DNA of 26,602 nucleotides. It comes from CAZUGA01 sp964619885. GTDB taxonomy: Bacteria > Pseudomonadota > Gammaproteobacteria > Methylococcales > UBA1147. The DNA is taken from positions 1 through 26,602 of the forward strand of contig CAZUGA010000053.1 in NCBI GenBank assembly GCA_964619885.1. The letters are read 5' to 3'. The first letter of the stretch is position 1, and every line of letters starts with the position of its first letter. This document shows, piece by piece, positions 1-8,139 of this stretch. The translations under genes were made by a program, and so were the position numbers. The notes under the pieces are model-generated. The model had not been told where the DNA came from. It saw nothing but the letters and a program-made list of their open reading frames with translations, and did not search any database.

Positions 1-221
1 TTATCGCCATACACGTTGGGATCATCGGCTTTAGCTTTTAAGCGTTGCCACATCGGATGGTGTTGCGAATACATCTTGGACCAACGCGCGGCTTGCGCAC
101 TCGACCAGCCCAATTGGTTGGTCGCTGCCTCAGAAATATTAATTGTAATCAGGAGTAGAAGCAGAATTAGCAAAATCGAAATGAACTTGTGATTATGATC
201 AGCAGGCTTCAATCTCAGCAT
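1..221 (-). CDS. Secreted or membrane-anchored protein, N-terminal part only
   Basis: An open frame runs leftward from an ATG at 219-221 to the window edge, giving about 73 residues with no stop. The N-terminus has a short charged stretch (MLRLKPADHNHK) followed by a very hydrophobic segment rich in Ile and Leu (about residues 13-29), which reads as a signal peptide or membrane anchor. The part after it is soluble and rich in Trp (NQLGWSSAQAARWSKMY, then a MWQRLKAKADDP stretch). Trp-rich N-termini like this occur in secreted polysaccharide-active alpha/alpha-barrel proteins, but too little is present to name a family. The gene is truncated by the window edge, not by mutation. Gene presence is fairly likely; function is unknown. 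Confidence 0.55.
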   Translation of the reverse strand, partial: MLRLKPADHNHKFISILLILLLLLITINISEAATNQLGWSSAQAARWSKMYSQHHPMWQRLKAKADDPNVYGD

Positions 222-1056
222 TTATTTTGTCTGTTTCTTCGGACGACAGTTTATGATGTTGTTACCTATATTATGTCGATAATCGGTTATGTCATCTACT
301 ATGGATGAAAGCTATTATTAATATCAAGTACGGCTACCCCGATACTTTCGAGAACAAAGCTTCTGATAGTTGGAAGAAGATTTGTTAAAGCGAAGATCAC
401 CTTGCAACAAGGCTATCGAATCATGTTTTTCAAATAAATTAAACTGCAATAGCCGTAACAGTTGATGCATACTTTTCTTTATCTTAGACTGGAACTAAAT
501 CAATGTCAGAAGCAGATAAAAACACAAAGTAATCCAAATTTCGGTCAGCATTACATATTTGCTGGTTCCGATGAAAGATTTAATTTTTAGGTTCTATTTG
601 TTCCATTCGAAGAACAGTTCAATGTGCCTTATAGATATCGGCAATGGTTTTGGCGGAAAATTTGAAATTGTTCCTGGATCCGTGACTTCAGTATACTTGA
701 AAGAAGATATTACAGTAAGGTGGGGCGTGGTTGTTATCAGCATTCATTAGAAGCGAATGTGGTCGATTCCGTTCAGAAAAGCAATTGCATTGAACAGCTT
801 ATTCATGGTCATAGCTTAGCCTTTGATGAACCCATTGTGCCTGCGGAAACGGAGATTGGGATCGCTTTTAAAAAGTTATTTCCACGGTTTAACCCGATCG
901 ACGATAGTGATTTTCTAGGACCATGGGTTTCGGCTAAGCGCCGATGGCTATCATTTCGAAAATTGTACTGAATATACGCGTGAGAGTTAGGCGCCCATCC
1001 GGACCTTATCTATTAGATGAAGCTGATGAATCATCTTCGGGGCCGCAAAGTGTCGT
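222..1056. other. 835-base stretch without a confident gene
   Basis: This stretch lies between two leftward genes and is AT-rich at its left end (222-560), where promoter sequences for the gene at 1-221 would be expected. I find no tRNA, no convincing terminator and no insertion-sequence ends. The right part holds short open frames that look like decayed coding sequence, listed separately. Confidence 0.6.
503..971 (+). pseudogene. Possible decayed rightward coding sequence
   Basis: Three short pieces of rightward reading frame follow one another. An ATG at 503 opens a nine-codon frame (MSEADKNTK) closed by TAA. A frame from a TTG at 559 runs to 750. A third frame, shifted relative to the second, runs from about 667 through a GTG at 720 to a stop at 969-971; its 83 residues from the GTG have a balanced, protein-like composition (for example FDEPIVPAETEIGIAF and FLGPWVSAKRRW). 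The overlap of the second and third frames at 720-750 is what a frameshifted gene would look like. I do not recognise the family. It could equally be chance open frames, or a small genuine gene at 720-971 with no visible ribosome binding site. Confidence 0.25.
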
Positions 1057-2343
1057 TTAATCAAAAATCGAAAAAGCTTCTTTTACCCGATCTTTAGCAA
1101 GGTGCAATACGTTGAGCGAATGTTCAGGTGAAAGAGTGCCGTCGGGAAGTTTGCTGCACGCAGGAATCGAATTAATCGGCGGTAATTTGGCCATACTGGG
1201 TGTACCAATATAGCTGTGAAGTTTGGAAAGTATTACCACGTCGGTTAGGTTTAGTTTATCGCTTGAATCGTAATACCAGTTTTGTGATTCCTGGGGAATC
1301 AAGATCAATTCTTCAGAAAAATCCCATTTTTTCAACAGAAAATGGCCCGCTGGCCCACAAATATACGGTGCGATCAAGTCGATTTCATCCGGTTCATAAA
1401 ATTCGGTTGGAAAATTATCGACGAACTGCAAAAAAGGAATCATACCGATGTCGCAAATTAGCCCCGCGAGTAGCGCATCCTCGGGATTCACAGAGGCCGA
1501 TTCTGAAGCCAATACAAAACATAGGCAGGAGAGGTTTACACTTTGCTGCCAAGCTAAACGTGCTTTTTGTTTGATGGGAATTTTATTGCAAGTGAATAAT
1601 TGTTTTAACGTTATGCTGGTGACCAAAGTGCGAGTTGCGTTCAATCCCAAACGTATCACGGCGTCACGGCAGCTTGTTACGGGTTTGGTTGCGACGTACA
1701 ACGGACAATTCGCCACTTGTATCAGCTTGGTAGCTATTGCTGGGTCTAGTTGCACGATATCGACAACTTTATCGATGGGGACATCATTGGCAAGAGCTTT
1801 ACGTAACCTCGTCGCGATATCTGGCATGGTTGGCAGGCTTGGGTGTTCTTGGCCATAGTATTGGCAAAACGATTCCAAAAGCCGGCTTGATTTAACCTCT
1901 TCAGGAATTTCTAGGGCGTTAATCTGGTCAGCGAAATCTAGCGTGGTTTTGGTAGGGGATGTCGACCCCATAATTCTGTTAGATACGCGTAATACGCGTA
2001 CATCGGATAGTGCGATCGCCGTTCCGCTATGTTTTCGTCCGGTTGATAGAGGGAAATTTGCTTTCGCGGATTCTGCTTCAATTTCATAGGATTCACCGCC
2101 CTCGACGTCAACCCTAACCCGCCCTTCCAGTAGATAAAGTATCGAAGAATCTTGTTCTCCACCTTTGAATAAAATGGTTTTGGCAGCGTGGACTTCAGAT
2201 TGGTTGTCCTGTGTATAGGCGGTCAATTCGTCTTCATTAATATTTCGAATTGGGATGAGTTGCTTTAGCGTTGCAACGCTAATCGGTTCGGGGTGTAGCG
2301 AACACGCCTTCTCGCCACTGAATATTTTCGAAATCAGCGACAT
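1057..2343 (-). CDS. HDOD-domain signalling protein with N-terminal cyclic-nucleotide-binding-like domain
   Basis: A 428-residue cytoplasmic protein. Residues about 35-125 look like a cyclic-nucleotide-binding beta-roll (ILFKGGEQDSSILYLLEGRV, then LSDVRVLRVSNR). Residues about 165-360 are an HDOD domain: the LPTMPDIATRLRKAL opening, the LDPAIATKLIQVANCPLY helix pair and the DAVIRLGLNATRTLV segment are typical. HDOD resembles the HD phosphohydrolase fold but lacks its catalytic pair; here the HD position reads ICDIG. Members act in signal transduction, often linked to cyclic di-GMP, motility or surface growth; that role is inferred. The start is the ATG at 2341-2343, with only a weak ribosome binding site. 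The gene is divergent from the PilZ-like gene at 2749, and the two may share the control region between them. Ligand and partner are unknown. Confidence 0.85.
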   Translation of the reverse strand: MSLISKIFSGEKACSLHPEPISVATLKQLIPIRNINEDELTAYTQDNQSEVHAAKTILFKGGEQDSSILYLLEGRVRVDVEGGESYEIEAESAKANFPLSTGRKHSGTAIALSDVRVLRVSNRIMGSTSPTKTTLDFADQINALEIPEEVKSSRLLESFCQYYGQEHPSLPTMPDIATRLRKALANDVPIDKVVDIVQLDPAIATKLIQVANCPLYVATKPVTSCRDAVIRLGLNATRTLVTSITLKQLFTCNKIPIKQKARLAWQQSVNLSCLCFVLASESASVNPEDALLAGLICDIGMIPFLQFVDNFPTEFYEPDEIDLIAPYICGPAGHFLLKKWDFSEELILIPQESQNWYYDSSDKLNLTDVVILSKLHSYIGTPSMAKLPPINSIPACSKLPDGTLSPEHSLNVLHLAKDRVKEAFSIFD

Positions 2344-2748
2344 AGCTGCACGTTAAATATGACGAGACATAAATTAAGCATGAGTCCAGCTAAGTCTTGG
2401 TTTGACGGTAATTTGATTGATCATGAAGTTTGGTGAAAAGTCAATATCCTATCTTCTCAGTATAGCAGTTTCTATACCGAAACTACCCCAAATTTCATGC
2501 CCTAGGCAACATGCTTATTACGACTATCCTTTAGCATGAGCAAATAATCTAATGAACAATATACCCCTAATATTTTTTGTGCAGAAGTTAGAATATTTTA
2601 ATACCTCATTTGTATCTTGCCCGAGTGGCTATGCACATTGAATATCGCACTATCTTTGTTTATTTGGGTGTGTTGATTACGGCACATAGGGCATAAAGCC
2701 ATAATTCAAGCGTAGAAATATTATGAATACCAGTAATGGAGAGACCTA
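2344..2748. promoter_or_regulatory. Divergent control region between the HDOD and PilZ-like genes
   Basis: 405 AT-rich bases separate two divergent start codons, so both promoters must lie here unless transcripts start further out. A perfect 6-base dyad GTATAG/CTATAC with a 6-base spacer lies at 2460-2477. The octamer AGCATGAG occurs twice (about 2378 and 2533), with an inverted CATGCT at about 2510. The rightward gene has a clear ribosome binding site, GGAGAG, about 8 bases before its ATG. I could not fix -35/-10 pairs with confidence. Confidence 0.4.
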
Positions 2749-4659
2749 ATGAGCACAAATAAGCTCGAAATTAATGTGGATTTACTTCCGGAATTTATCC
2801 GCTATTTACCCTCGGAACCGGATGTTGAGGTCGTAGTGTCCTGGCTAAAAGATTTGCCAATGGCCAACGCACCGAAAGTATGCGAAATATTTCTGGCTTT
2901 CCTCGGTACATTGAATGCGAAACAGATTGTGCCAAGCCTGCGGTACGCTATGTTGGAGGCTATGTGGCCCGCGCTAGAGATAGTTTCACCGGTATTGGAT
3001 ACTCATTTTATGGATCGTGGGTTTCCGTTGGATGCTCATCCCCGCAAGATGGCAGATTTATCCTTGCAATGTTACGTAGAGCTTTCCAAAAGCTACAAAC
3101 ATATTGCCGATGATGTCGATTTTTCGAACGACCGGGTTCTGACTAAAGAACAGCGTGTTGTAACCTTGACCCGTTCGTTACATGCTTGTGCGCTAGTACA
3201 AACTCGTATTGCACAATTATATGAGGCGCCGTTCCTGGAATTTTGGCAGGATACCTACGATATTTTCCTGAAAGCCGAATCAATGGGATTGGATGGCGAA
3301 TCGATCCGAGATAACGAATCTACTAATGGTTGTAATTCGACTATCGCTAATTTGTTCAAGCGTATTCTTTTGTTTTCGCTAAGTAATCCGAACCGGTACA
3401 GGCAAAGGCACCACGCACAAATAACCAGTTTGATCGAGCAATTCGTAGGTTTGAGCGAAGTGGGAGAAAATGCGTCGGTAGATGGCCGCAAAGCGACATT
3501 TTTTGTGGATTTGGAGGGAGGTGCCCCTAGACACCTAAGCCACATGGATGACGAAGCCTCAAGCAACACACGCTTCCTTTTTACCCGGTCTATGGTGGAG
3601 GAGATTGTCGCAAATGTTCAAACGCTGGCATCGTCCAGTCAGCAACCCACCTTAAACCGTAAATTGGAACGGTCTTTAGTATTTAGAGTAATCCGTAGTT
3701 TAGGCGCACCGGAAAGGCGTAAATCAATGAGAGTTTCGGAAAATGATAAGCGAACCTTGTTAATCGGAATGCAATCTATTGTCGATGCAATTATTGATTC
3801 TCGATACCGGACAATGAAACAGAATAAGGATTCGATGGGATCCAACAATTCGAAAAAGAATCTATTTATGGATCATGAGTCTGAATGCGGCAAAATAATC
3901 GAAGGTAGTGCGGAGGAATCGCCTATGAGTAATACCTATCAATACGGCTGGGGGGATTCGAATAAATTTGTGGCTAATGTGGAGCCAGATAAAGTTCCCG
4001 ATTACGAATTGTTGCCAGTCGATGACGGGTGGGAAAATCCCGCTAAAGATACAAGGGTAAGCGAGCATAGAAGTGAGAGCAGTATGGCTCGTTGGTTTAG
4101 TCAAGCTAGTTCTGAACAGCTATGTTTCGATGATATTTGGGGCGCTACTGCCGAAAGCTTGAACAATACGGATGACCCGATCAAATCATCGCAATCATTG
4201 GACCCTACGGGTAAATTGGTTAATTCGAGCGTTACCGGATACAGTATGGTCTGGTTAGATAATGGTCCAGCAAAAATAAAAGTCGGCGAATTGATTTCTT
4301 TTCCGCTTGAAGACAACCGTTTTGAGCTCGGTATGGTTTGTTGGATATTCAATTCCGACGGAGGTGATCTGTCATTTGGGATCGAATTGCTTTCACCTTC
4401 CGCCGATGTGATCAAGTTTAATCGTTCCGCGAGTTCAGGTACGTCAGACTATGGGGTTTTGTTATCAGAGGTTTCCGCGGCAGAAGATGGTATGAATATC
4501 TTGCTTCCACCGTTAGATCATAAAACGATTGATTCCTTCGACATTGAGGTGGATGGTCGGCAAGAAAAATTTCGCTTAGGGAAATTAGTTGAAGCTACCG
4601 GAACCTATAATCGTTTTAGTCTGGTTAAAATCGAGAGCGATGGACAGCAAGTTGGATAA
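2749..4659 (+). CDS. Large PilZ-like protein, probable cyclic di-GMP signalling family
   Basis: A 636-residue protein with no signal peptide or membrane segment. The first ~300 residues are mostly helical and unassigned. Around residues 317-345 comes an arginine-rich stretch (RRKSMR at 323-328) followed by a strand and an IGMQSIVDAI segment, the pattern expected at the entrance of a PilZ-type barrel. Residues about 380-480 are acidic and probably disordered. Residues about 490-560 (GYSMVWLDNGPAKIKVGEL, then ELGMVCWI and FGIELLSP) form a beta-rich region resembling the C-terminal part of long PilZ-like proteins found next to signalling genes in pseudomonads. Family resemblance is from memory of such proteins, and whether the cyclic di-GMP site is functional is unclear. 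The ATG at 2749 follows a good GGAGAG site. Divergent pairing with an HDOD gene supports a signalling role. Confidence 0.65.
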   Translation: MSTNKLEINVDLLPEFIRYLPSEPDVEVVVSWLKDLPMANAPKVCEIFLAFLGTLNAKQIVPSLRYAMLEAMWPALEIVSPVLDTHFMDRGFPLDAHPRKMADLSLQCYVELSKSYKHIADDVDFSNDRVLTKEQRVVTLTRSLHACALVQTRIAQLYEAPFLEFWQDTYDIFLKAESMGLDGESIRDNESTNGCNSTIANLFKRILLFSLSNPNRYRQRHHAQITSLIEQFVGLSEVGENASVDGRKATFFVDLEGGAPRHLSHMDDEASSNTRFLFTRSMVEEIVANVQTLASSSQQPTLNRKLERSLVFRVIRSLGAPERRKSMRVSENDKRTLLIGMQSIVDAIIDSRYRTMKQNKDSMGSNNSKKNLFMDHESECGKIIEGSAEESPMSNTYQYGWGDSNKFVANVEPDKVPDYELLPVDDGWENPAKDTRVSEHRSESSMARWFSQASSEQLCFDDIWGATAESLNNTDDPIKSSQSLDPTGKLVNSSVTGYSMVWLDNGPAKIKVGELISFPLEDNRFELGMVCWIFNSDGGDLSFGIELLSPSADVIKFNRSASSGTSDYGVLLSEVSAAEDGMNILLPPLDHKTIDSFDIEVDGRQEKFRLGKLVEATGTYNRFSLVKIESDGQQVG

Positions 4660-4801
4660 GGTCTGCTTGGGGGGTAGTCAACCAGCTTTTCATAATTATG
4701 GTGGATGTCCAGGATAAGTCTAAGGCGAATCAACTAAAATCACGAGATCGAGTATTGTGTGCCGTCAATGAACGACTACGCTACGAATCTTGAAGAGGTT
4801 A

Positions 4802-5749
4802 TTAGAATAATCCCAGTCTTATAGCGCTAGCCCATACCGTCGTGGCCCCTAGTATTAGAAAAAACAAGGCGAAAAGCGCAGATTTTCGCCTTTGTTGGGC
4901 GATAAGCAGCGCTTGAGGTGTGGCAGATAGAATAAAGGGAAGCTCGGGGTTGGTCGGATTTTTTAGTACATTCGTTTGCGGATGCCTGACCTGATCAGGT
5001 TGTGGGTTGGCAACTTCTTTTTCCGCAGCTTTTCGGACGATTTCCCATTCTCTTTCGTCTATGCGGCCATCCTGGTTAAGATCAAACCGCTTCAATAAAT
5101 TCTTTTTATCTCGTTTCCAATGACTCAATAAATCACGAAGTTCATTGCGGATATTGGAATTTCCCTCGAATGCTCCCAATGTTAGAAACATACCCAAAGT
5201 ATAAAGGGTGTCTCCATCTTGTATTCTCTGTTCAGAGTATCGATAGCGGCTGGTATTAAACAAGTCGAACAGCCAAAAACTGGAACCGTGCGTGATCGCA
5301 AACGGCTGTTTGCTATCGCCGCACCAGCTATCGCTCACCGACGGCGTGACGGTCGCTGAGTCCGGGTCAATAATGCAACGACCGGTATCGTCTTCCAGAT
5401 AGAAAATTGCGTCGCTCGTTCCGCTTTGAATGGTGTGCCAGACATTTTGCTCGCGGCTGTTCAAAGAGGGACTGCGTTCTTCGATTTTATAGCTGTACCA
5501 AGCACAAACAGTATCGGTTAATGGCGCAATGACCGGTTCGCCCGACATAACCCTGGCACGCCCTTCCAATTCAGTATAACCTTGAGCCGCGGAGCGAACT
5601 TTCGAGGTTGGAGTATCTTCTATAATACGGGTGTGGCGTAGCCATCTAAAGGAGCCCCAGAAACAATAGACTCCCAGAATCCCACCAGCTGAAGTACACA
5701 ACCAAAATGCAGCAGGTGAGGCGAGGTTAATTACATTGGCAAGATTCAT
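4802..5749 (-). CDS. Membrane protein with GIDE (E3-ligase-like) domain and an EF-hand
   Basis: A 315-residue protein with a membrane segment at each end (about 12-34 and 288-310). Between them, residues about 55-200 match the bacterial GIDE domain: GYTELEGRARVMSGEPVIAP, then CAWYSYKIEER and FYLEDDTGRCIIDPDSATV. This domain is shared with the mitochondrial E3 ligase MUL1/MAPL, but without a RING finger the bacterial form is not expected to ubiquitinate anything. At residues 223-234 there is a textbook EF-hand loop (D-x-N-x-D-G-x-I-D-x-x-E), so calcium binding is likely. It lies 39 bases downstream of lemA, and GIDE proteins and LemA are commonly neighbours, suggesting a joint envelope function. 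The biochemical role is unknown. Confidence 0.8.
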   Translation of the reverse strand: MNLANVINLASPAAFWLCTSAGGILGVYCFWGSFRWLRHTRIIEDTPTSKVRSAAQGYTELEGRARVMSGEPVIAPLTDTVCAWYSYKIEERSPSLNSREQNVWHTIQSGTSDAIFYLEDDTGRCIIDPDSATVTPSVSDSWCGDSKQPFAITHGSSFWLFDLFNTSRYRYSEQRIQDGDTLYTLGMFLTLGAFEGNSNIRNELRDLLSHWKRDKKNLLKRFDLNQDGRIDEREWEIVRKAAEKEVANPQPDQVRHPQTNVLKNPTNPELPFILSATPQALLIAQQRRKSALFALFFLILGATTVWASAIRLGLF

Positions 5750-5788
5750 TGCGTATTTTGTTGTTTTGTCCGCATACTTGGTGCGCAG

Positions 5789-6361
5789 TCATGCGAACAA
5801 AGATTTCATTTCTACGTCTTCGATCTGTTCATCGGTAAATTCTAAAAGGTCGAAAGCTTCGAATTTGTATCTTCCAGCAACCAAGTTGTCGGGAAACTGT
5901 TCAATACGAATGTTATTATTGTTCACGCTTTCGTTGTAAAATTCGCGCCGGTCGGCGATAGTATTTTCAAGATCGGTGATGCGTGATTCTAAGTGCTGAA
6001 ACGATTCATTGGCTTTAAGTTCGGGGTATGCTTCTGCCAATGCAAACAGTGACGTCAAACCTTGGCGTAATTGGGTTTCTGCGGGTCCCAATGCATTAAT
6101 ATCGCCCGCCTCTCGAGCTTGAGAAACACCGGCCCGTGCGCGCATTACTTTTTCTAACGTGTCCTGCTCGAACTTCATGTATTGTTTGCAGGTTTCGACC
6201 AACTTGGGCAATTCGTCGTGTCGTTGTTTCAATAGCACATCGATATTCGACCAAGCTTTCGAGGTATTGTGCTTTAATGAGACAAGTCGGTTATAGATGA
6301 TGATGCCATAAACGACCAATATGGCGATTAAGCCGGTGATAATGAATCCGGTGACTAACAT
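5789..6361 (-). CDS. lemA: LemA family protein
   Basis: 190 residues with one N-terminal membrane segment (about 4-23) followed by a long helical domain facing away from the short N-terminus. The sequence NRLVSLKHNTSKAWSNIDV followed by LLKQRHDELPKLVE is the LemA signature, and the YKFEAFDLLEF motif near the C-terminus is also characteristic. Length is normal for the family. The ATG at 6359-6361 is preceded on the minus strand by GCGGAGC, a fair ribosome binding site. It heads a two-gene leftward unit with the GIDE/EF-hand protein. LemA proteins are widespread envelope proteins of unclear molecular function; the E. coli family is not well characterised either. Confidence 0.92.
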   Translation of the reverse strand: MLVTGFIITGLIAILVVYGIIIYNRLVSLKHNTSKAWSNIDVLLKQRHDELPKLVETCKQYMKFEQDTLEKVMRARAGVSQAREAGDINALGPAETQLRQGLTSLFALAEAYPELKANESFQHLESRITDLENTIADRREFYNESVNNNNIRIEQFPDNLVAGRYKFEAFDLLEFTDEQIEDVEMKSLFA

Positions 6362-6441
6362 AATATGCTCCGCTAATCTGATTTGAAAATAAGGCGCGTT
6401 TAGAAGTCAATTACTTCGTTGAAAATCTTCTATTTAGAAGC

Positions 6442-6470
6442 TTTGCCGTAAAATTAATTGGCTTAGACTG
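6442..6470 (-). promoter_or_regulatory. Candidate sigma-70 promoter for lemA
   Basis: Read on the minus strand, TTGAAA and ATTAAT are spaced by 17 bases, giving 5 of 6 and 4 of 6 matches to the consensus, about 80-110 bases before the lemA ATG. No experimental support. Confidence 0.35.
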
Positions 6471-6476
6471 TTCGGT

Positions 6477-6505
6477 TTCAACGCTATAGATTATAGTCGG
6501 ATAAT
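6477..6505 (+). promoter_or_regulatory. Candidate promoter for the carbonic anhydrase gene
   Basis: A good -10 box GATAAT at 6500-6505 lies 32 bases before the ATG, with a poor -35 (TTCAAC) 17 bases upstream. It overlaps the divergent lemA promoter region. The -10 is convincing, the -35 is not. Confidence 0.3.
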
Positions 6506-6537
6506 GGGTATTTTTTGTTTCTAAACTGGGATTATTG

Positions 6538-7083
6538 ATGAGTATAAGAGAGTTTAAGGGCAAGAGTCCAAAGATTGGTAATTCGGTCTATGTAGATGAC
6601 TCTGCTGTGGTGATTGGTGATGTAACTTTGGAAGACGATGTTTCGGTTTGGCCCTGCGCGGTAATTCGTGGTGACGTCGCACAGATTTTTGTCGGCGCAG
6701 GAAGCAGTATTCAAGATGGTTGTTTACTTCATGGTACGCATCGGGGAAAGTATTCTCCAGATGGTTTTACCGTTATGTTGGGTTCGGGTGTGACGGTAGG
6801 GCACCGTGCCATGCTACACGGTTGTACGATTGGCGATTATAGTTTGGTCGGGATAGGAAGTATCGTGATGGATGGTTCGGTTATTGAGGATCGCGTTATG
6901 ATTGGTGCGGGAAGCCTTGTCCCGCCCGGAAAAGTGTTACGCTCGGGTAGTCTTTATGTGGGTTCCCCGGTACGTAGGGTTAGGCAACTCACGACTGAGG
7001 AATTGGAGTTTCTACAATATTCCGGGCAGCACTATGTGAGATTAAAAAACGAGCACAGGGCGGTGTCTGGAAAATATACATAA
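6538..7083 (+). CDS. Gamma-class carbonic anhydrase family protein (YrdA-like)
   Basis: 181 residues from the ATG at 6538; a TTG directly before it (6535) would add one residue. The protein is a left-handed beta-helix built from hexapeptide repeats (VVIGDVTLEDDVSVWPCAVI and following). The three histidines that bind metal between subunits in this family are present at residues 65, 89 and 94 (LLHGTHR and VGHRAMLHG). The family includes archaeal Cam and bacterial YrdA/CaiE-like proteins; many bacterial members have weak or untested carbonic anhydrase activity, so the fold is certain and the activity is not. It stands between divergent lemA and the gshB unit, 105 bases before gshB, and may be transcribed with it. 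Confidence 0.9.
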   Translation: MSIREFKGKSPKIGNSVYVDDSAVVIGDVTLEDDVSVWPCAVIRGDVAQIFVGAGSSIQDGCLLHGTHRGKYSPDGFTVMLGSGVTVGHRAMLHGCTIGDYSLVGIGSIVMDGSVIEDRVMIGAGSLVPPGKVLRSGSLYVGSPVRRVRQLTTEELEFLQYSGQHYVRLKNEHRAVSGKYT

Positions 7084-7188
7084 ATATCGCAGCAATGGGA
7101 GGATCAGTTTATTTATCAACTAGAATTTGTGAAAGACGTTGAACCAATTTTACGCTGGTTAGCGATCAATATTTAGTTTTTTGAGGTC

Positions 7189-8139
7189 ATGATATTGAAA
7201 TTAGGAATCCTAATGGATCCCATCAGTTCAATTAATATTCGTAAGGACAGCAGTTTTGCAATGTTGCTGGAAGCGCAGGCTCGTGGTTGGGAGTTATTTT
7301 ATATGGAGCTTGCCGACCTGTATTTGCGAGATGGACAAACTTTTGCGGGTATGCGAAGTCTACAAGTGTATCGGGACGATACGAAGTGGTATTGCCTCGG
7401 GGAAGGATTCGATAATCCGCTGGATGATCTAGACGTATTATTGATGAGAAAAGATCCTCCGTTTGATCAGGAATATATCTATGCAACATACTTGTTGGAG
7501 CGGGCGGAGCACCGAGGTTTATTGGTGGTAAACAAGTCGCAATCCTTACGCGACGCGAATGAAAAATTGTATACTGCTTGGTTTCCGGAATGTTGTGCGC
7601 CAACTCTTGTTGCGAGAGATGCAGGCCGGTTTCGTTCGTTTTTGGCGGAATACCGTGAAATGATATTGAAACCCTTGGATGGTATGGGAGGTGCGTCAAT
7701 TTTTCACGTGCGCGAATCTGATACTAACCTGAATGTAATTCTCGAAACCATGACCCAGCACGGCCAACGGTTCACGATGGCCCAGCGTTATCTTCCGGAA
7801 ATCATAGATGGGGATAAGCGTGTATTGGTGATAGATGGAGAACCGGTTCCGTATGCGTTAGCAAGAATTCCCGTAAAGGGTGAAAGCCGTGGAAATTTGG
7901 CCGCGGGTGGGCGGGCCGAGGGCCGACCATTGTCAGACAGGGACAAATGGTTGGTGTCGCAGATAGGTCTTACATTGAGGCAGAAAGGTTTGATATTTGT
8001 GGGTCTTGATATCATTGGAGATTACGTCACCGAAATCAACGTAACCAGCCCGACTTGCATCCAGGAGCTGGATAGCCTTTACGGTCTAAATATCAGTGGC
8101 CAGCTGATGGATAGCGTTGAACGCTATATAGCGCAATGA
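7189..8139 (+). CDS. gshB: Glutathione synthetase
   Basis: 316 residues, the usual length. It joins gamma-glutamylcysteine to glycine using ATP, the second step of glutathione synthesis in the cytoplasm. The N-terminus (LGILMDPISSINIRKDSSFA) and the ATP-grasp core are highly characteristic: MILKPLDGMGGASIF for the ATP-binding loop, GDKRVLVIDGEPVPYALARI and NLAAGGRAEGRPL for the glycine-rich lid, and FVGLDIIGDYVTEINVTSPT for the metal-binding end. The start could be the ATG at 7189 or the TTG at 7195: the GAGG at 7183-7186 sits only 2 bases before the ATG but 8 bases before the TTG, so translation may begin MKLGILMDP. The stop overlaps the next gene by four bases (ATGA). Confidence 0.97.
   Translation: MILKLGILMDPISSINIRKDSSFAMLLEAQARGWELFYMELADLYLRDGQTFAGMRSLQVYRDDTKWYCLGEGFDNPLDDLDVLLMRKDPPFDQEYIYATYLLERAEHRGLLVVNKSQSLRDANEKLYTAWFPECCAPTLVARDAGRFRSFLAEYREMILKPLDGMGGASIFHVRESDTNLNVILETMTQHGQRFTMAQRYLPEIIDGDKRVLVIDGEPVPYALARIPVKGESRGNLAAGGRAEGRPLSDRDKWLVSQIGLTLRQKGLIFVGLDIIGDYVTEINVTSPTCIQELDSLYGLNISGQLMDSVERYIAQ

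Noticed and set aside
1448..1858. 136-codon plus-strand open frame opposite the HDOD gene
   Set aside because: The HDOD protein on the other strand has clear domain structure; this frame has none.
1983..2000. Repeated TACGCGTA palindromes
   Set aside because: They fall within the HDOD coding sequence, where two VLRV/VRVL codon sets explain them; only two copies.
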